Assembly (NCBI GenBank): GCA_021829645.1
Contig: JAKBPI010000003.1
Span: forward strand, 43,588 to 107,587
Direction of reading: 5' to 3'
Source: Actinomycetes bacterium
GTDB lineage: Bacteria; Actinomycetota; Acidimicrobiia; Acidimicrobiales; Bog-793
Length of the DNA: 64,000 nucleotides
Shown here: in pieces, positions 1 through 10,792 of the stretch
Layout of the letters: each line of letters begins with the position of its first letter
Position numbering within the stretch: the first letter of the stretch is position 1
Program-made: the position numbers and the translations under genes
Notes under the pieces: generated by a model
Told to the model about the DNA's origin: nothing
Databases searched by the model: none
What the model saw: only the letters and a program-made list of their open reading frames with translations

Positions 1-407
1 ATGAAGGACAGGCGGCAATTGAGCTGGAGTCGATCATTTCGACAAACGAAAAAAGCTCCTATCCTTTGCCGGCAATTACGGATTTGCCTGTAAAGCTTGA
101 CCCCACCGCTATATTTGCCTGTGTTTTAGATGATATTTTTGCAAAAACTGATCAAAGTGTAATCTCTGCTAGATTTCATAATACGATAGTCCAATTTATT
201 CTAAATATGTGTATATACATAAGACAAAAATATAATTTGGATACGGTAGCTCTTTCCGGTGGCGTATTTCAAAACAGGTATCTATTGGATCATACGTTAA
301 ATAAGCTCAAGCAAAATTCTTTTAAGTTACTCATCCATAACAAAGTACCCGCAAACGACGCAGGTATTTCTCTGGGACAGGTAGCTATTGCTGCTCATGT
401 AATTTAG
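1..407 (+). CDS. hypF: HypF C-terminal part (carbamoyltransferase, hydrogenase maturation), 5'-partial
   Basis: The reading frame is open from the window edge (codons from base 3), so the gene starts outside. The peptide carries the HypF/Kae1-like signatures EGQAAIELE near the edge, ALSGGVFQNRYLLD in the middle and NDAGISLGQ near the end, all typical of the C-terminal carbamoyltransferase domain. HypF makes the thiocarboxamide on HypE that becomes the CN ligand of the [NiFe] active site. It lies directly upstream of the hydrogenase structural operon on the same strand, which fits its role. No other hyp genes are visible here; they may lie further upstream. Confidence 0.93.
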   Translation, partial: EGQAAIELESIISTNEKSSYPLPAITDLPVKLDPTAIFACVLDDIFAKTDQSVISARFHNTIVQFILNMCIYIRQKYNLDTVALSGGVFQNRYLLDHTLNKLKQNSFKLLIHNKVPANDAGISLGQVAIAAHVI

Positions 408-534
408 GTTATAACCAATGTCGCCTATCTTTTATCAGTCAACCAATTATCCAAATGAATGATAGGTAACTTTGGTGTCTGAAGGTGACATTATACCCTA
501 TAGATCCTGATACCTTCTGTAATACAATGCTGGC

Positions 535-1653
535 ATGGAAAACATACTAGCTGGAGTAGCCACTACACAAGGTATTGATGAGCTTATAAAACTTTTACTC
601 GGCGACGGGTATCAAGTAATAGGTCCGAGTGCAGAAAATAATGTAATCCAGAAAAAAGAAATTACTTCGGTGGAGGATCTCCCCAAGGGCTATACAGACT
701 CACAAGCGCCCGGACACTATGCTCTCAAAAGAGATTCATCTTCACCGGAGCTATTTTCTTGGGCAGTCGGCCCGGCGTCATTTAAAGATAATTTATTCCC
801 CTCTAAGAGCACTTTATTTGAAGGCAAGATTACAAAAAGTGACGTCAGCATATCCCAAAAAGAACCTTTCTCGCAAAAGGTTTGCTTTTTTGGCATAAGA
901 CCGTGTGAAGTCGCCGCCATGGCTGTATTAGGCAGAGTTATGGCCGGCGGACCCTATCAAGACCCTCAGGCAAAGTCGGTACGCGAGAACTCCTTAGTCA
1001 TAGCAGTGGAGTGTGGTTATCCGGCGGAGAATTGTTTCTGTACCTCTTTTGATACCGGTCCGATGGCCGACGAGGGGTGCGACATTATCATCACCGAAAT
1101 TACAGAAGGTGAGCACCGATTTCTCCTCAGATCGGGAAGCGATACCGGGCATCACATTCTGAACAGGCTAAATTACAAATCTGCCTTACCGGAAGATGTA
1201 TCGGCAAGGGATAGGGTGATTGCAAAATCCATTTCTCAAATTGGGAAATCAATAGACGCTGAGAATACTCCCTCGATGTTAGCGAGAAATCTGAGCAGTC
1301 ATGTATGGTCCGACATTGCCCGGAGGTGTTTGTCCTGTGGCAATTGCACCATGGTCTGTCCTACCTGTTTTTGCGCTTCTTTTGAACACTCCAATGGCTT
1401 GGAAAATGATTTCTCGGTTACCAGAAGATGGGACTCCTGTTTTGACACCGCCCATTCTTATATACACGGGGGTTCCGTTAGGACATCCACCGCTTCTAAG
1501 TACCGACAGTGGATGACCCATAAGCTTTCAACTTGGGTGGATCAATTTAATGAAATCGGCTGCGTGGGTTGTGGGCGTTGCATTACTTGGTGTCCTGTCG
1601 GAATTGACATAACCGAGGAAGTGGCAAAAATTGCAGAAAGTGAGTCAAAGTAA
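535..1653 (+). CDS. hydB: Group 3b [NiFe] hydrogenase (sulfhydrogenase) beta subunit, 4Fe-4S protein
   Basis: A 372-residue electron-transfer subunit. Two ferredoxin-type cysteine motifs sit in the C-terminal third: CLSCGNCTMVCPTCFC (about residue 265) and CVGCGRCITWCPVGI (about residue 345). The N-terminal part has FFGIRPCEVAAM and ECGYPAENCFC, typical of the HydB / anaerobic sulfite reductase A family. It relays electrons between the FAD subunit and the hydrogenase module in the cytoplasm. First gene of a tight operon (beta, cNMP-domain, gamma, small, large, protease). No good Shine-Dalgarno sequence precedes the ATG; a TACAAT box at 523-528 only 6 bases upstream suggests a possibly leaderless transcript, which is inference. 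Confidence 0.9.
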   Translation: MENILAGVATTQGIDELIKLLLGDGYQVIGPSAENNVIQKKEITSVEDLPKGYTDSQAPGHYALKRDSSSPELFSWAVGPASFKDNLFPSKSTLFEGKITKSDVSISQKEPFSQKVCFFGIRPCEVAAMAVLGRVMAGGPYQDPQAKSVRENSLVIAVECGYPAENCFCTSFDTGPMADEGCDIIITEITEGEHRFLLRSGSDTGHHILNRLNYKSALPEDVSARDRVIAKSISQIGKSIDAENTPSMLARNLSSHVWSDIARRCLSCGNCTMVCPTCFCASFEHSNGLENDFSVTRRWDSCFDTAHSYIHGGSVRTSTASKYRQWMTHKLSTWVDQFNEIGCVGCGRCITWCPVGIDITEEVAKIAESESK

Positions 1654-1700
1654 TTCTTACTTATAGCATGTAAAAAATATATTAACAACAAAGGAGCATT

Positions 1701-2180
1701 ATGTCAGATATTAAAGCCATTTTGTCAAAAGTGCCGCTTTTCAAGCAGCTTCCGGATGAAGCCGTCACGTTACTTAGTGAATGTGCGGAAGAAGTTTCTT
1801 TTGAGGCTGAGACACAAATATTGACTGAGGGGGCGATGGCCTCCACTTTTTATGTCGTCAAGTCAGGCGAAGTATCCTTACAGGTGCAGCAACCGCAATC
1901 TATCCCCTTGGTGATACAGACGATCAACGGCAATTCTCTGTTGGGTCTTTCGTGGATCAGTCCTCCCTACCAGTGGTCATTTGACGCAATTGCCCTAGAT
2001 AAAGTGGAAGCCGTCGAGTTTCATGCTGCCTGCGTAAGAGAAAAGCTGCAAGCTCATCCCGAATACGGCTTTTTAATTATGCAATCTATCTTGGGGGTCT
2101 TCTTGGAGCGTTTACAGGCTACGAGGACAAGGATGCTTGATATCTATGGCGTGACAAAAGAGGTGATACCCGGTGATTAG
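1701..2180 (+). CDS. Cyclic-nucleotide-binding-domain (Crp-like, no HTH) hydrogenase-associated protein
   Basis: 159 residues forming a single cNMP-binding/jelly-roll domain (FYVVKSGEVSLQV and GLSWISPPYQWSFDAIAL regions) with no DNA-binding helix-turn-helix, so it is not a Crp/Fnr regulator. Genes of this kind are often embedded in group 3b hydrogenase operons between the beta and gamma subunits, as here, and may be an accessory or allosteric subunit. A clear AAGGAG lies at 1691-1696 ahead of the ATG. The 3' end overlaps the next gene by 8 bases, consistent with translational coupling. Its ligand is unknown. Confidence 0.85.
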   Translation: MSDIKAILSKVPLFKQLPDEAVTLLSECAEEVSFEAETQILTEGAMASTFYVVKSGEVSLQVQQPQSIPLVIQTINGNSLLGLSWISPPYQWSFDAIALDKVEAVEFHAACVREKLQAHPEYGFLIMQSILGVFLERLQATRTRMLDIYGVTKEVIPGD

Positions 2181-3051
2181 CGCCAATCAGACTTCAGCAA
2201 CCATAGCTGATTCCATAAATGAGCCGGAAGCGTCACCTTTTGTGCCGCTACCTTACAAAATAGTCAATAAGCACCACGATACTCAAGATATCGCCACGAT
2301 CACTATTGAGCCTGTTGACAAGGCAATACCTCCTTATAAGAGCGGACAATTTAATATGTTGACTGTGTATAGGGTTGGCGAAATTGCCATTTCGATAAGT
2401 TCGCCTCCTACCTCCGGAAAGAGAATCGTCCATACGATACGAGATGTCGGAGCGGTGAGTCACGCTTTGTTTAATCTGGAAATAGGAGACGTCATAGGGG
2501 TAAGGGGGGCGTTCGGGACAGATTGGCAGACCGATGAACCTGGAGATGCCGACTATCTGGTTGTGGCCGGAGGTATAGGTTTGGCACCTTTACGGGGAGC
2601 CGTTGTTGAGCTAGCGGAAAAGGTAGCCGCTAGGCACAATGTCAATCTGTTAATAGGTGCAAGAGAACCGGCTCAAATGATTTATGAAACTGACATGAAG
2701 CGATTGGAGCAGATGGGTGTCAAAGTGTACAAAACGGTTGATATGGCCGACTCGGGTTGGAAGGGTTCCGTCGGATTGGTAACGGAACTCATTGAAAAAG
2801 CCGTATTCGATCCCAAAAATACGAAAGCCCTGATATGCGGACCTGAAGTTATGATCCGCTTTACTGCCAGAAAGCTTATCGAATTCGGTATTGCCGCAGA
2901 ATCCATACTTGTTTCCCTGGAAAGAAATATGCAGTGTGGGGTAGGGCTATGCGGACATTGCCAACTCGGTCCCTATCTGATCTGTAGGGATGGTCCTGTG
3001 TTCCCGTGGGCACCGCCAGTCAAAGATTTATTATCACAGAAGGAGAGATAA
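2173..3051 (+). CDS. hydG: Group 3b hydrogenase gamma subunit, FAD/NAD(P)H-binding
   Basis: 292 residues of the ferredoxin-NADP reductase fold. The FAD-binding part (about residues 25-110) is followed by a nucleotide-binding domain with [18 protein letters not shown]. The C-terminus has a 2Fe-2S motif, [12 protein letters not shown] followed by C at PYLICRDG, as in sulfhydrogenase gamma and dihydroorotate dehydrogenase electron-transfer subunits. It connects the hydrogenase to NAD(P)H. Starts at GTG inside the end of the cNMP-domain gene, and its TAA overlaps the ATG of the small subunit by one base. Confidence 0.92.
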   Translation: MISANQTSATIADSINEPEASPFVPLPYKIVNKHHDTQDIATITIEPVDKAIPPYKSGQFNMLTVYRVGEIAISISSPPTSGKRIVHTIRDVGAVSHALFNLEIGDVIGVRGAFGTDWQTDEPGDADYLVVAGGIGLAPLRGAVVELAEKVAARHNVNLLIGAREPAQMIYETDMKRLEQMGVKVYKTVDMADSGWKGSVGLVTELIEKAVFDPKNTKALICGPEVMIRFTARKLIEFGIAAESILVSLERNMQCGVGLCGHCQLGPYLICRDGPVFPWAPPVKDLLSQKER

Positions 3052-3806
3052 TGGGTAAAGCCAAGTTAGCGGTTTGGAAATTTGCTTCATGTGACGGGTG
3101 CCAGTTGTCAATTCTGGATTGTGAAGACGAGCTTTTGGCAATAGCGGACGCCGTAGAAATAGCTAATTTTACCGAGATGACCAGAAAGGTTATAGACGGA
3201 CCTTATGACATATCTCTGGTTGAAGGCTCTATTACAACAGCTGATGACGCACAGAGGATAGTCGAAATAAGAAAGAACTCCGCTGTAATTGTTGCCATAG
3301 GTGCCTGTGCAACGGCTGGCGGTATACAGGCGCTCAGAAACTATGCCGATATCGATGAGTACGTCAGTGCGGTTTATGCCCATCCGGAATACATATCAAC
3401 TTTAGCCACGAGTAGGTCGATCAGTGATTTTATTAAAGTCGATTTAGAATTGCACGGGTGTCCGGTTAATAAAGAACACCTCATAGAATTGGTGGCTGCT
3501 TCTTTAGCGGGACGTAAGCCGCGTATACCTCAATACAGCGTCTGTGAAGAGTGCAAACTAAGAGGAAACGTCTGCGTTGTCGTAGCGGAAAATATGCCGT
3601 GCTTGGGTCCCGTCACAAGTGCGGGTTGCGGAGCGCTTTGCCCGGCCGTCAAGCGGGGATGCTACGGCTGTTTCGGTCCGATGCAAAAAGCAAATACAAC
3701 ATCGCTGGCAATTCGTCTCAAAGAAAATGGCGCGGATGAAGACAAACTTCACAGGATGTTTAAGACGTTTAATGCCACGAAATTTGAAAAGGAGTTTTCG
3801 TCATAA
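3051..3806 (+). CDS. hydD: Group 3b [NiFe] hydrogenase small (delta) subunit
   Basis: 251 residues. The N-terminal [15 protein letters not shown] is the proximal-cluster motif; further ligands are in [20 protein letters not shown] and the cysteine-rich C-terminal stretch ending GCYGCFGP. The subunit holds three Fe-S clusters that wire the NiFe site to the flavin branch. The chosen ATG at 3051 overlaps the previous stop and is preceded by AAGGAGAG; a longer in-frame start at 3006 would lie inside hydG and has no support. There is no twin-arginine signal, so the enzyme is cytoplasmic. Confidence 0.93.
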   Translation: MGKAKLAVWKFASCDGCQLSILDCEDELLAIADAVEIANFTEMTRKVIDGPYDISLVEGSITTADDAQRIVEIRKNSAVIVAIGACATAGGIQALRNYADIDEYVSAVYAHPEYISTLATSRSISDFIKVDLELHGCPVNKEHLIELVAASLAGRKPRIPQYSVCEECKLRGNVCVVVAENMPCLGPVTSAGCGALCPAVKRGCYGCFGPMQKANTTSLAIRLKENGADEDKLHRMFKTFNATKFEKEFSS

Positions 3807-5110
3807 TGGAAAAGAAAAAAATGGCTACCTCATGTGATATCGATGTACATGGCATTGCTAGGATTGAGGGGGAAGGTGCCCTTCATGTCCATATTGACGA
3901 CGGCGAGTTGAAAAACGTAGAGTTGGAGATTTTTGAACCGCCCAGGTTCTTTGAAGCGTTTTTACGGGGTCGCGGATTCGAAGAGCCTCCGGACATTACG
4001 GCGCGTATCTGTGGAATATGCCCAGTGGCCTATCAAATGTCGGCGTGTCTAGCTATCGAAGATGCCTGTTCTGTCCAAGTCAGGGATGAAATACAGACTT
4101 TGCGCAGACTTCTCTATTGCGGGGAGTGGATTCAAAGTCACGTACTGCACGTCTTTTTACTCCACGCCCCTGACTTCTTTGGGTTAGAAGATGCAGTTGA
4201 ACTGGCAAAAATAAACAAAAGCGCCGTAGAGCGCGGCTTGTTTATGAAAAAAATGGGTAATAAGCTTATGGAAGTAGTGGGTGGCCGGGCAATCCATCCC
4301 GTCAACGTCAGGGTTGGCGGTTTTTACAGTGCTCCCTCAAAAGGCGATCTGCAAGATCTCGTAGAGGATTTAAAGAAAGCTTTGGACTATGCGATTTGGG
4401 CAGTGGAATGGGTAGCTGCGTTTGACTTTCCGGACATCAATACCTCTTATCCTCTCGTCTCTCTGGTGCACGATACGCTATATCCAATAGATTACGGCAC
4501 CGTAGCATCTACGGAGGGATTCAACGTTTCACCAAAAGAGTTCCTTGATCGTATCGTCGAAGAACACGTTGCCAGATCGAGTGCGCTTCATGCCAAACTG
4601 GACGGTGAAACCCCTTATCTCACTGGTCCAATGGCCAGATTCAACTTAAATTATGACCGCCTTACTCCCATCGCCAAGCAATGTGCCGAGGCAAGCGGTA
4701 TAGAAAGGGATTGCAGAAATCCGTTCAAGACCATTATTATGCGATCTTTGGAGGTCGTTGTAGCGTTTGAGGAGGCATTGCGGATCATAGATAATTATGT
4801 GGCACCGGACCCCAGTTATGAGCAAGTCCTCCCTCGTTCCGGCATCGGTTATGGCGCCACTGAAGCTCCTAGAGGCACTATCGTACATCGTTATGAGTTA
4901 GGTAAAGACGGTCTTATCAAGGAGGCCCAGATCGTACCGCCTACTTCACAGAACCAAGCGGCTATCGAAGAAGATTTGAAAAATGTTATAGCAAATAATA
5001 TGGATTTGGATCAGGAGCAACTGACCAATTACTGTGAAACGGCGGTGAGAAATCATGATCCATGCATATCGTGCTCGGCTCACTTCTTGGATGTCGACAT
5101 CAAGCGATAG
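3806..5110 (+). CDS. hydA: Group 3b [NiFe] hydrogenase large (alpha) subunit
   Basis: 434 residues carrying both nickel-ligand motifs: RICGICPVAYQMSA (L1, about residue 68) and, close to the end, DPCISCSAHFLDVDIKR (L2). In this family a protease removes the short tail after L2 once nickel is inserted; the tail here is about eight residues. The cofactor is NiFe(CN)2CO. The ATG overlaps the stop of the small-subunit gene (TAATG); another ATG lies 15 bases downstream. Known members oxidise or evolve H2 with NADP(H) and may reduce polysulfide. Confidence 0.95.
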   Translation: MEKKKMATSCDIDVHGIARIEGEGALHVHIDDGELKNVELEIFEPPRFFEAFLRGRGFEEPPDITARICGICPVAYQMSACLAIEDACSVQVRDEIQTLRRLLYCGEWIQSHVLHVFLLHAPDFFGLEDAVELAKINKSAVERGLFMKKMGNKLMEVVGGRAIHPVNVRVGGFYSAPSKGDLQDLVEDLKKALDYAIWAVEWVAAFDFPDINTSYPLVSLVHDTLYPIDYGTVASTEGFNVSPKEFLDRIVEEHVARSSALHAKLDGETPYLTGPMARFNLNYDRLTPIAKQCAEASGIERDCRNPFKTIIMRSLEVVVAFEEALRIIDNYVAPDPSYEQVLPRSGIGYGATEAPRGTIVHRYELGKDGLIKEAQIVPPTSQNQAAIEEDLKNVIANNMDLDQEQLTNYCETAVRNHDPCISCSAHFLDVDIKR

Positions 5111-5124
5111 TCGTCGGTACTGAT

Positions 5125-5586
5125 ATGGACGCTTTAAAAAGTACAAAGATAGTGATAGCAGGTATAGGAAATTACTATCGCTGTGACGATGGAGCGGGTC
5201 CGCAAATTGCCGACGAAGTGGCAGAAATTACCAATATCGATAACATAGGTCCCATATCGGAACCATTGGATTTGATAGAGCAATTCGAAGGAGTAAAGCT
5301 GGCAATTCTGATTGATGCCATGAAATCAGGCGAGCCTCCGGGTACAATCAGGATTTTTGACGTTGACTTACTATCCGATACCAAGCAACTGACCAGTACG
5401 CACGGTATAGGACTGGGGAGAACGTTACAGTTGGCCGACGCTTTGGGTAAGAGTCCAGAAAAAGTGATAGTGGTCGGTATAGAAGGCAAAGTCTTTGGCG
5501 ATGGAAATCAATTGTCACCGGAAGTCAGAGAAGCCATACCGGACGCGGTAAAAATTATTGACCAATTCATTTTATCGCAATCTTGA
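5125..5586 (+). CDS. Hydrogenase maturation endopeptidase (HycI/HybD/HoxW type)
   Basis: 153 residues from the ATG at 5125, which places GIGNYYRCDDGAGPQIADEV at the N-terminus as in peptidase family M52. GN..R.DDG.G contains the acidic nickel-binding residues and STHGIGLG the later histidine region. It cleaves the C-terminal extension of the large subunit encoded just upstream. An in-frame ATG at 5062 would lie inside hydA and adds a non-conserved leader, so it was not used. Last gene of the hydrogenase operon. Confidence 0.9.
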   Translation: MDALKSTKIVIAGIGNYYRCDDGAGPQIADEVAEITNIDNIGPISEPLDLIEQFEGVKLAILIDAMKSGEPPGTIRIFDVDLLSDTKQLTSTHGIGLGRTLQLADALGKSPEKVIVVGIEGKVFGDGNQLSPEVREAIPDAVKIIDQFILSQS

Positions 5587-5829
5587 TATCTAAGCATACG
5601 GTAGTAAACGGCAAGGCTATAAGTAAGTCCTTTTTTGGTGCAACCTTTGTTTAATTCCATTTCAGATCAGTTTGGGTTGCTTCAGGAATAAGCCGCAGAC
5701 CAATCATTGAGACGATGCGCATACCGGACAAAGGCAGGTTTATTATTGTCAATAAAAGCTATTTTCCGGATTCTAATATTTATAAATATGTCATAATACA
5801 CTAAATCAGTAGTTGCAAACTATGATCCT

Positions 5830-5902
5830 GCCGGTGTGGCGCAGTTGGTAGCGCAGGCGATTTGTAATCGTCAGGTCGTGGGTTCGAGTCCCTCCACCGG
5901 CT
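5830..5902 (+). tRNA. tRNA-Thr (anticodon TGT)
   Basis: A 73-base cloverleaf. Acceptor stem GCCGGTG pairs with CACCGGC, the anticodon loop reads TTTGTAA with anticodon TGT, and the T arm contains GGTTCGAGTCC. The 3' CCA is not encoded. Confidence 0.96.
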
Positions 5903-6102
5903 CGGTGTTTGCTGTGAACAAACTGTTTGAAATGTTATGGGTTTGTTACAATCACTGAGATAAAAACACTTTCGCACGGGCTATTTTGCTATGGTTAGAA
6001 TGCCCAGTGTGTCATTGTGGCTAAAATGAAATAATTTTTTAATTGGTGAATTATGTGCGCTATAGTTTATACGCTAAGCAGTGATCACATACTTCAGGAT
6101 GA

Positions 6103-7317
<1,215 letters not shown>

Positions 7318-7343
7318 CTACCTAATCTTTACCGGCGGAGCGA

Positions 7344-8639
7344 ATGCATAAATTACGCAAAAAACTTACTGTAAAGAAGCTGTCAGGAACCACTAAAAAG
7401 CAGTCGGCAAAAAAAATATTGCTACTGCTTTTAGTGGTTCTTATTTTCGCTCTTTTGGTCGGTGAAATTACCAACGATACCCTCAAATCTTCCAATTCCT
7501 ACTATAAGATCAACTCGAAAAGTTACTTTGCCGCCGCAATTCCTATTTTGGAGGATTCCAATGTGGTAGGACAAGAAGTAACCTCTCTGCGCTCGAGCGA
7601 TCTGGGACACACTTCTCTGACGGTTTTTGCAGCAGAACTCACCAGTCTGAAGACTCAGGGGCACTCGGATATCTCCCAACTCGACACTCTTGGCATTGGC
7701 GCACCTGACACCAAAGTCGCCGCCATGCTCTCCTCACTGATAAACCTGCGATATAGCGCTCTTTTGAATATGTCGCAAGCCATTAAAGTATTGTCGGATG
7801 CTACCGGTTCTATACCCGTACCGACAATTGACGATCTTGTGGAAGCGGGTAAAGATATCAGGAATTCCAATCGCGTCTTGGCGGATTTAAATAAATACAT
7901 TAGGAAACAGCATTTATCTCATTATTCCCTTCCCCTTACCGCATGGGAGGCTCCCCTTGGCGTCTGGGATGCTTCCCCCATTCGCCATTGGCTCCGGGGG
8001 CTGTCTGCCGTAGCGTCAGGTAGCAGTGGTCTGGTGATATCGGATATTTCTACCTCGCCATTGGCCGTTAAAATCGTTGGTTTGCCACAAATCACCGCAA
8101 CGACTTCCCTGCCCACTTCCTCTACGACGACTTCCTCTACGACGACATCGGTAACTACTACAACTCTTGCCACTTCGGCATCCTCCACGACCACTACGAA
8201 GCTTTCCGGGAAGCGGAAAAAAAAGACCTCTAAGACGAACAAGCAACACAGCCAGGTAACCGGCACGACTTTTATAGCTATCACATCTTCAACGTTGCAA
8301 ATTCCACCACTACAGTCAACTTCTGTTTTAGCCCCTACCTCGTCGCTGGTGGTGAAAGTGGTTGTGACTGATCAGAGCGTCAGAGAAGCCAACGGAGCGA
8401 CATTATCTGTAAACATTCAGGGGCAAAGTCCCGGTAAGACGAGTAAATCTGCTCCTGTTACGCTCAACTCTACACAAATCGTTCATCTACCGCCCCTTGG
8501 CTCTTCGGCCAGTTTGTATATAAGTCGTCGTTTCAAGCATCTGCATTTGGGAGGTCTGTACAAACTGAGCGTTAAATTGAGCGCCCCCGGTTTCCAAAGT
8601 TCTTCTGGTCAAGTTAAGCTACAGATAGCGTCTTCTTGA
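7344..8639 (+). CDS. Membrane-anchored extracellular protein with Thr/Ser-rich linker, unknown function
   Basis: 431 residues, not recognised. A basic N-terminus (about 25 residues, many Lys) is followed by one hydrophobic segment (LLLLLVVLIFALLVG, about residues 27-42), so the rest is likely outside the cell. Residues 60-230 look mostly helical. A low-complexity linker of Thr/Ser at about 252-285 and a Lys-rich patch (KRKKKTSKTNKQ) precede a C-terminal beta-rich domain of about 110 residues with Ig-like character. The gene follows sqdB by 26 bases, so it may belong to the same cell-surface pathway. Confidence 0.8.
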   Translation: MHKLRKKLTVKKLSGTTKKQSAKKILLLLLVVLIFALLVGEITNDTLKSSNSYYKINSKSYFAAAIPILEDSNVVGQEVTSLRSSDLGHTSLTVFAAELTSLKTQGHSDISQLDTLGIGAPDTKVAAMLSSLINLRYSALLNMSQAIKVLSDATGSIPVPTIDDLVEAGKDIRNSNRVLADLNKYIRKQHLSHYSLPLTAWEAPLGVWDASPIRHWLRGLSAVASGSSGLVISDISTSPLAVKIVGLPQITATTSLPTSSTTTSSTTTSVTTTTLATSASSTTTTKLSGKRKKKTSKTNKQHSQVTGTTFIAITSSTLQIPPLQSTSVLAPTSSLVVKVVVTDQSVREANGATLSVNIQGQSPGKTSKSAPVTLNSTQIVHLPPLGSSASLYISRRFKHLHLGGLYKLSVKLSAPGFQSSSGQVKLQIASS

Positions 8640-8663
8640 GAAGCTATAAATAAGACCGCCTTG

Positions 8664-9896
8664 TCATGATCCATGCGTATCATGCCAAGCGGATTCTGCC
8701 AGTCTGATCACTTCCCGCGGAGGCTTCTTGAGTTTTGCTGATACCACTTTGACGTCGTCAAATTCAATTTTGATTCTGTTTTGTGAAGTCTTTACTTTGA
8801 GCTCGTAGCCCTCTACGAAAACCGTATCGAAATGGCGCTGCAATTCATAGCGACCTACCTCTCTGACCCTTACTCCAAATGTTCCCGTTAAATGAAAAAG
8901 CAGCCCCATAAGTTTTTCTAAGTTTTCTCTCCCAGTCAGACAGGAAAAGACATTGCCGGGGCGTCCTTTTTTCATAACAGTGGGAGTTATCCAGGCATCC
9001 AAGGCGCCGGTTTCCAGACAACTCTGCAGACAAAAAGATAAATTTTCACCCGTGATATCATCCAAATTGGTTTCGAGTAAGAGGAGCTGCGAGTACAGGA
9101 GATCATCGTCATGGGCTGGGGCAACATGGGATTGGCCTATGATAACTTGTGCCAAGTTGGCAATCCCGGGAATAATGCGGGAACCCGCCCCGTAGCCTAC
9201 CTGTTCTATCGATACTGGCGGGATCGGGCCGAACGTTTGGACCGTGGTAGCGAGTAAAACCGCTCCCGTGGGGGTAATAATTTCATTGTCAGTATCCGTG
9301 CCCTTGAGCGGAATACCTTTGAGGATCTCCAAAACAGCCGGTCCCGGATTGGTAATGGTGCCGTGTTCAGTGTAGATGGTGCCGTATCCGGTGGCAACGG
9401 GACTCGCATACACACCGGCTATGCCTAAAATTTCCAGTGCCGCCAGAGTACCAACTATGTCAATAATGGTGTCCTGTGCTCCGAGTTCGTGAAAGTGAAT
9501 GTCGTATTTATCTCTGTTATGTACTTTCCCTTCTGCTTCGGCAAGTTTGTGAAAAGCAGCAGCAGCAGTGACGGCTATCTTGCCGGGCAGTTTTGCGGTT
9601 TCCAAGATAGCCAATATGTCTTTCAGTTTCCGCGCGGCAGAAGTTTTCTCGTAGTCAATTTGTACTTTGGTGGCCGCTATGGAGTTGCGCTCCGTGAGCT
9701 CTGTGTTCAAAGACCACTTACCTATTTCCAAACCGGACAAGAGCCTGCGTATTTCATCAGGATCAGCACCTGCGTCGATCAGACATCCAAGAGCCATATC
9801 TCCGGAAAAACCGGAACAACAGTTAAACCAAGCCACTTTAGAGGCATTTTGGCCTAAAAGTTTTTCTTCTTGTGTCGTGTAGTTTGAAGAACACAT
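8664..9896 (-). CDS. larC: LarC, nickel-pincer cofactor nickel-insertion protein
   Basis: 410 residues. The N-terminal CCSGFSGDMALGCLIDAGAD and the later FHELGAQDTIIDIVG and EIITPTGAVLLA are hallmarks of LarC (DUF111), the CTP-dependent cyclometallase that inserts Ni into the pyridinium dithiocarboxylate cofactor of lactate racemase-type enzymes. In Lactiplantibacillus plantarum the protein is made by programmed frameshifting; here it is one continuous frame. larB lies 33 bases upstream on the same strand. Neither larE nor larA is in the window. Confidence 0.93.
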   Translation of the reverse strand: MCSSNYTTQEEKLLGQNASKVAWFNCCSGFSGDMALGCLIDAGADPDEIRRLLSGLEIGKWSLNTELTERNSIAATKVQIDYEKTSAARKLKDILAILETAKLPGKIAVTAAAAFHKLAEAEGKVHNRDKYDIHFHELGAQDTIIDIVGTLAALEILGIAGVYASPVATGYGTIYTEHGTITNPGPAVLEILKGIPLKGTDTDNEIITPTGAVLLATTVQTFGPIPPVSIEQVGYGAGSRIIPGIANLAQVIIGQSHVAPAHDDDLLYSQLLLLETNLDDITGENLSFCLQSCLETGALDAWITPTVMKKGRPGNVFSCLTGRENLEKLMGLLFHLTGTFGVRVREVGRYELQRHFDTVFVEGYELKVKTSQNRIKIEFDDVKVVSAKLKKPPREVIRLAESAWHDTHGS

Positions 9897-9929
9897 ATCC
9901 GGTGCCTCGTGTCGCTAAAGCCATAGACC

Positions 9930-10712
9930 TTAGTCAGCTTTGTTGTAGGGGATGCCCTGTAAGATTCTCATTGTAGCATAAGCCGCACCAAAGCCATTAT
10001 CTATACCCATGACGGTTATACCGGCAGCACATGAGGATGTCATCGCCAGAAGAGCGGTAATTCCTTCGAATCCGGATCCGTATCCGGTACTGGTGGGTAC
10101 GGCTATCACCGGCACGGCTACGAGACCTCCCACTACCGAAGGGAGGGCTCCTTCCATGCCGGCAGCTACAACGACAATGTCTGCATCAAATAGTTCGTCT
10201 AAATGGGAAAAGAGCCTGTGGATGCCGGCTACACCGCAGTCGCGCAAGTAAGCGGGCTCTAGTCCGTAAGCTTGCAAAACGGCACCGCACTCGTCAGCTG
10301 CGGGCTGATCAGAGGTACCGGCAGTGATGATAATGACTTTGTGGTCCTGTTTTGGATTCTGCCGCCAGGATACTAAATAGAGTGTTTGGCGGGAGTTTTG
10401 TATGGGGGTGGCCTTACCCCCCGGGTGATGTCTGAGAACTTCGTCTGTCTGTTCTCGGGTCGCTCTGGTGAGTAAAACCGGCGAGGAAGATTTTTCCAAT
10501 AGACTGCCGACGATGAGAGTGCATTGCTCACTTGTTTTGCCTGGGGCATATACGGCTTCCGGAAGTCCTTGCCTGAGTAATCTGTGGTGGTCAACTTTGG
10601 CAAAATCCAGATCGTCAAATGGTATGAGCTGCAAGTGTCTAAAGAATTCATCAGGAGTAATTTCTTGTTTGCTGAGCTGATTCGCTAAATCGAGAACGGT
10701 TTGTTTATTCAT
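9930..10712 (-). CDS. larB: LarB, pyridinium-3,5-biscarboxylate mononucleotide synthase
   Basis: 260 residues. The C-terminal half is a PurE/AIR-carboxylase-like domain with VVVAAGMEGALPSVVGGLV, VPVIAVPTSTGYGS and GIDNGFGAAYAT, diagnostic of LarB. It carboxylates nicotinic acid adenine dinucleotide in the first step of nickel-pincer cofactor synthesis. It forms an operon with larC downstream. The N-terminal part (DLDFAKVDHHRLLRQGLPEAVYAPGK) is the usual LarB extension. Confidence 0.93.
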   Translation of the reverse strand: MNKQTVLDLANQLSKQEITPDEFFRHLQLIPFDDLDFAKVDHHRLLRQGLPEAVYAPGKTSEQCTLIVGSLLEKSSSPVLLTRATREQTDEVLRHHPGGKATPIQNSRQTLYLVSWRQNPKQDHKVIIITAGTSDQPAADECGAVLQAYGLEPAYLRDCGVAGIHRLFSHLDELFDADIVVVAAGMEGALPSVVGGLVAVPVIAVPTSTGYGSGFEGITALLAMTSSCAAGITVMGIDNGFGAAYATMRILQGIPYNKAD

Positions 10713-10792
10713 CTTTAACGGTCTTTTGTTATGCGGCGTAATGTTGTACTGCCATTACGGCTCGGCTGCTTCATCCAGTATTTCTGAATGCG

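Noticed and set aside
8664-9896. Programmed frameshift in larC as in Lactiplantibacillus
   Set aside because: LarC is a single uninterrupted frame here.
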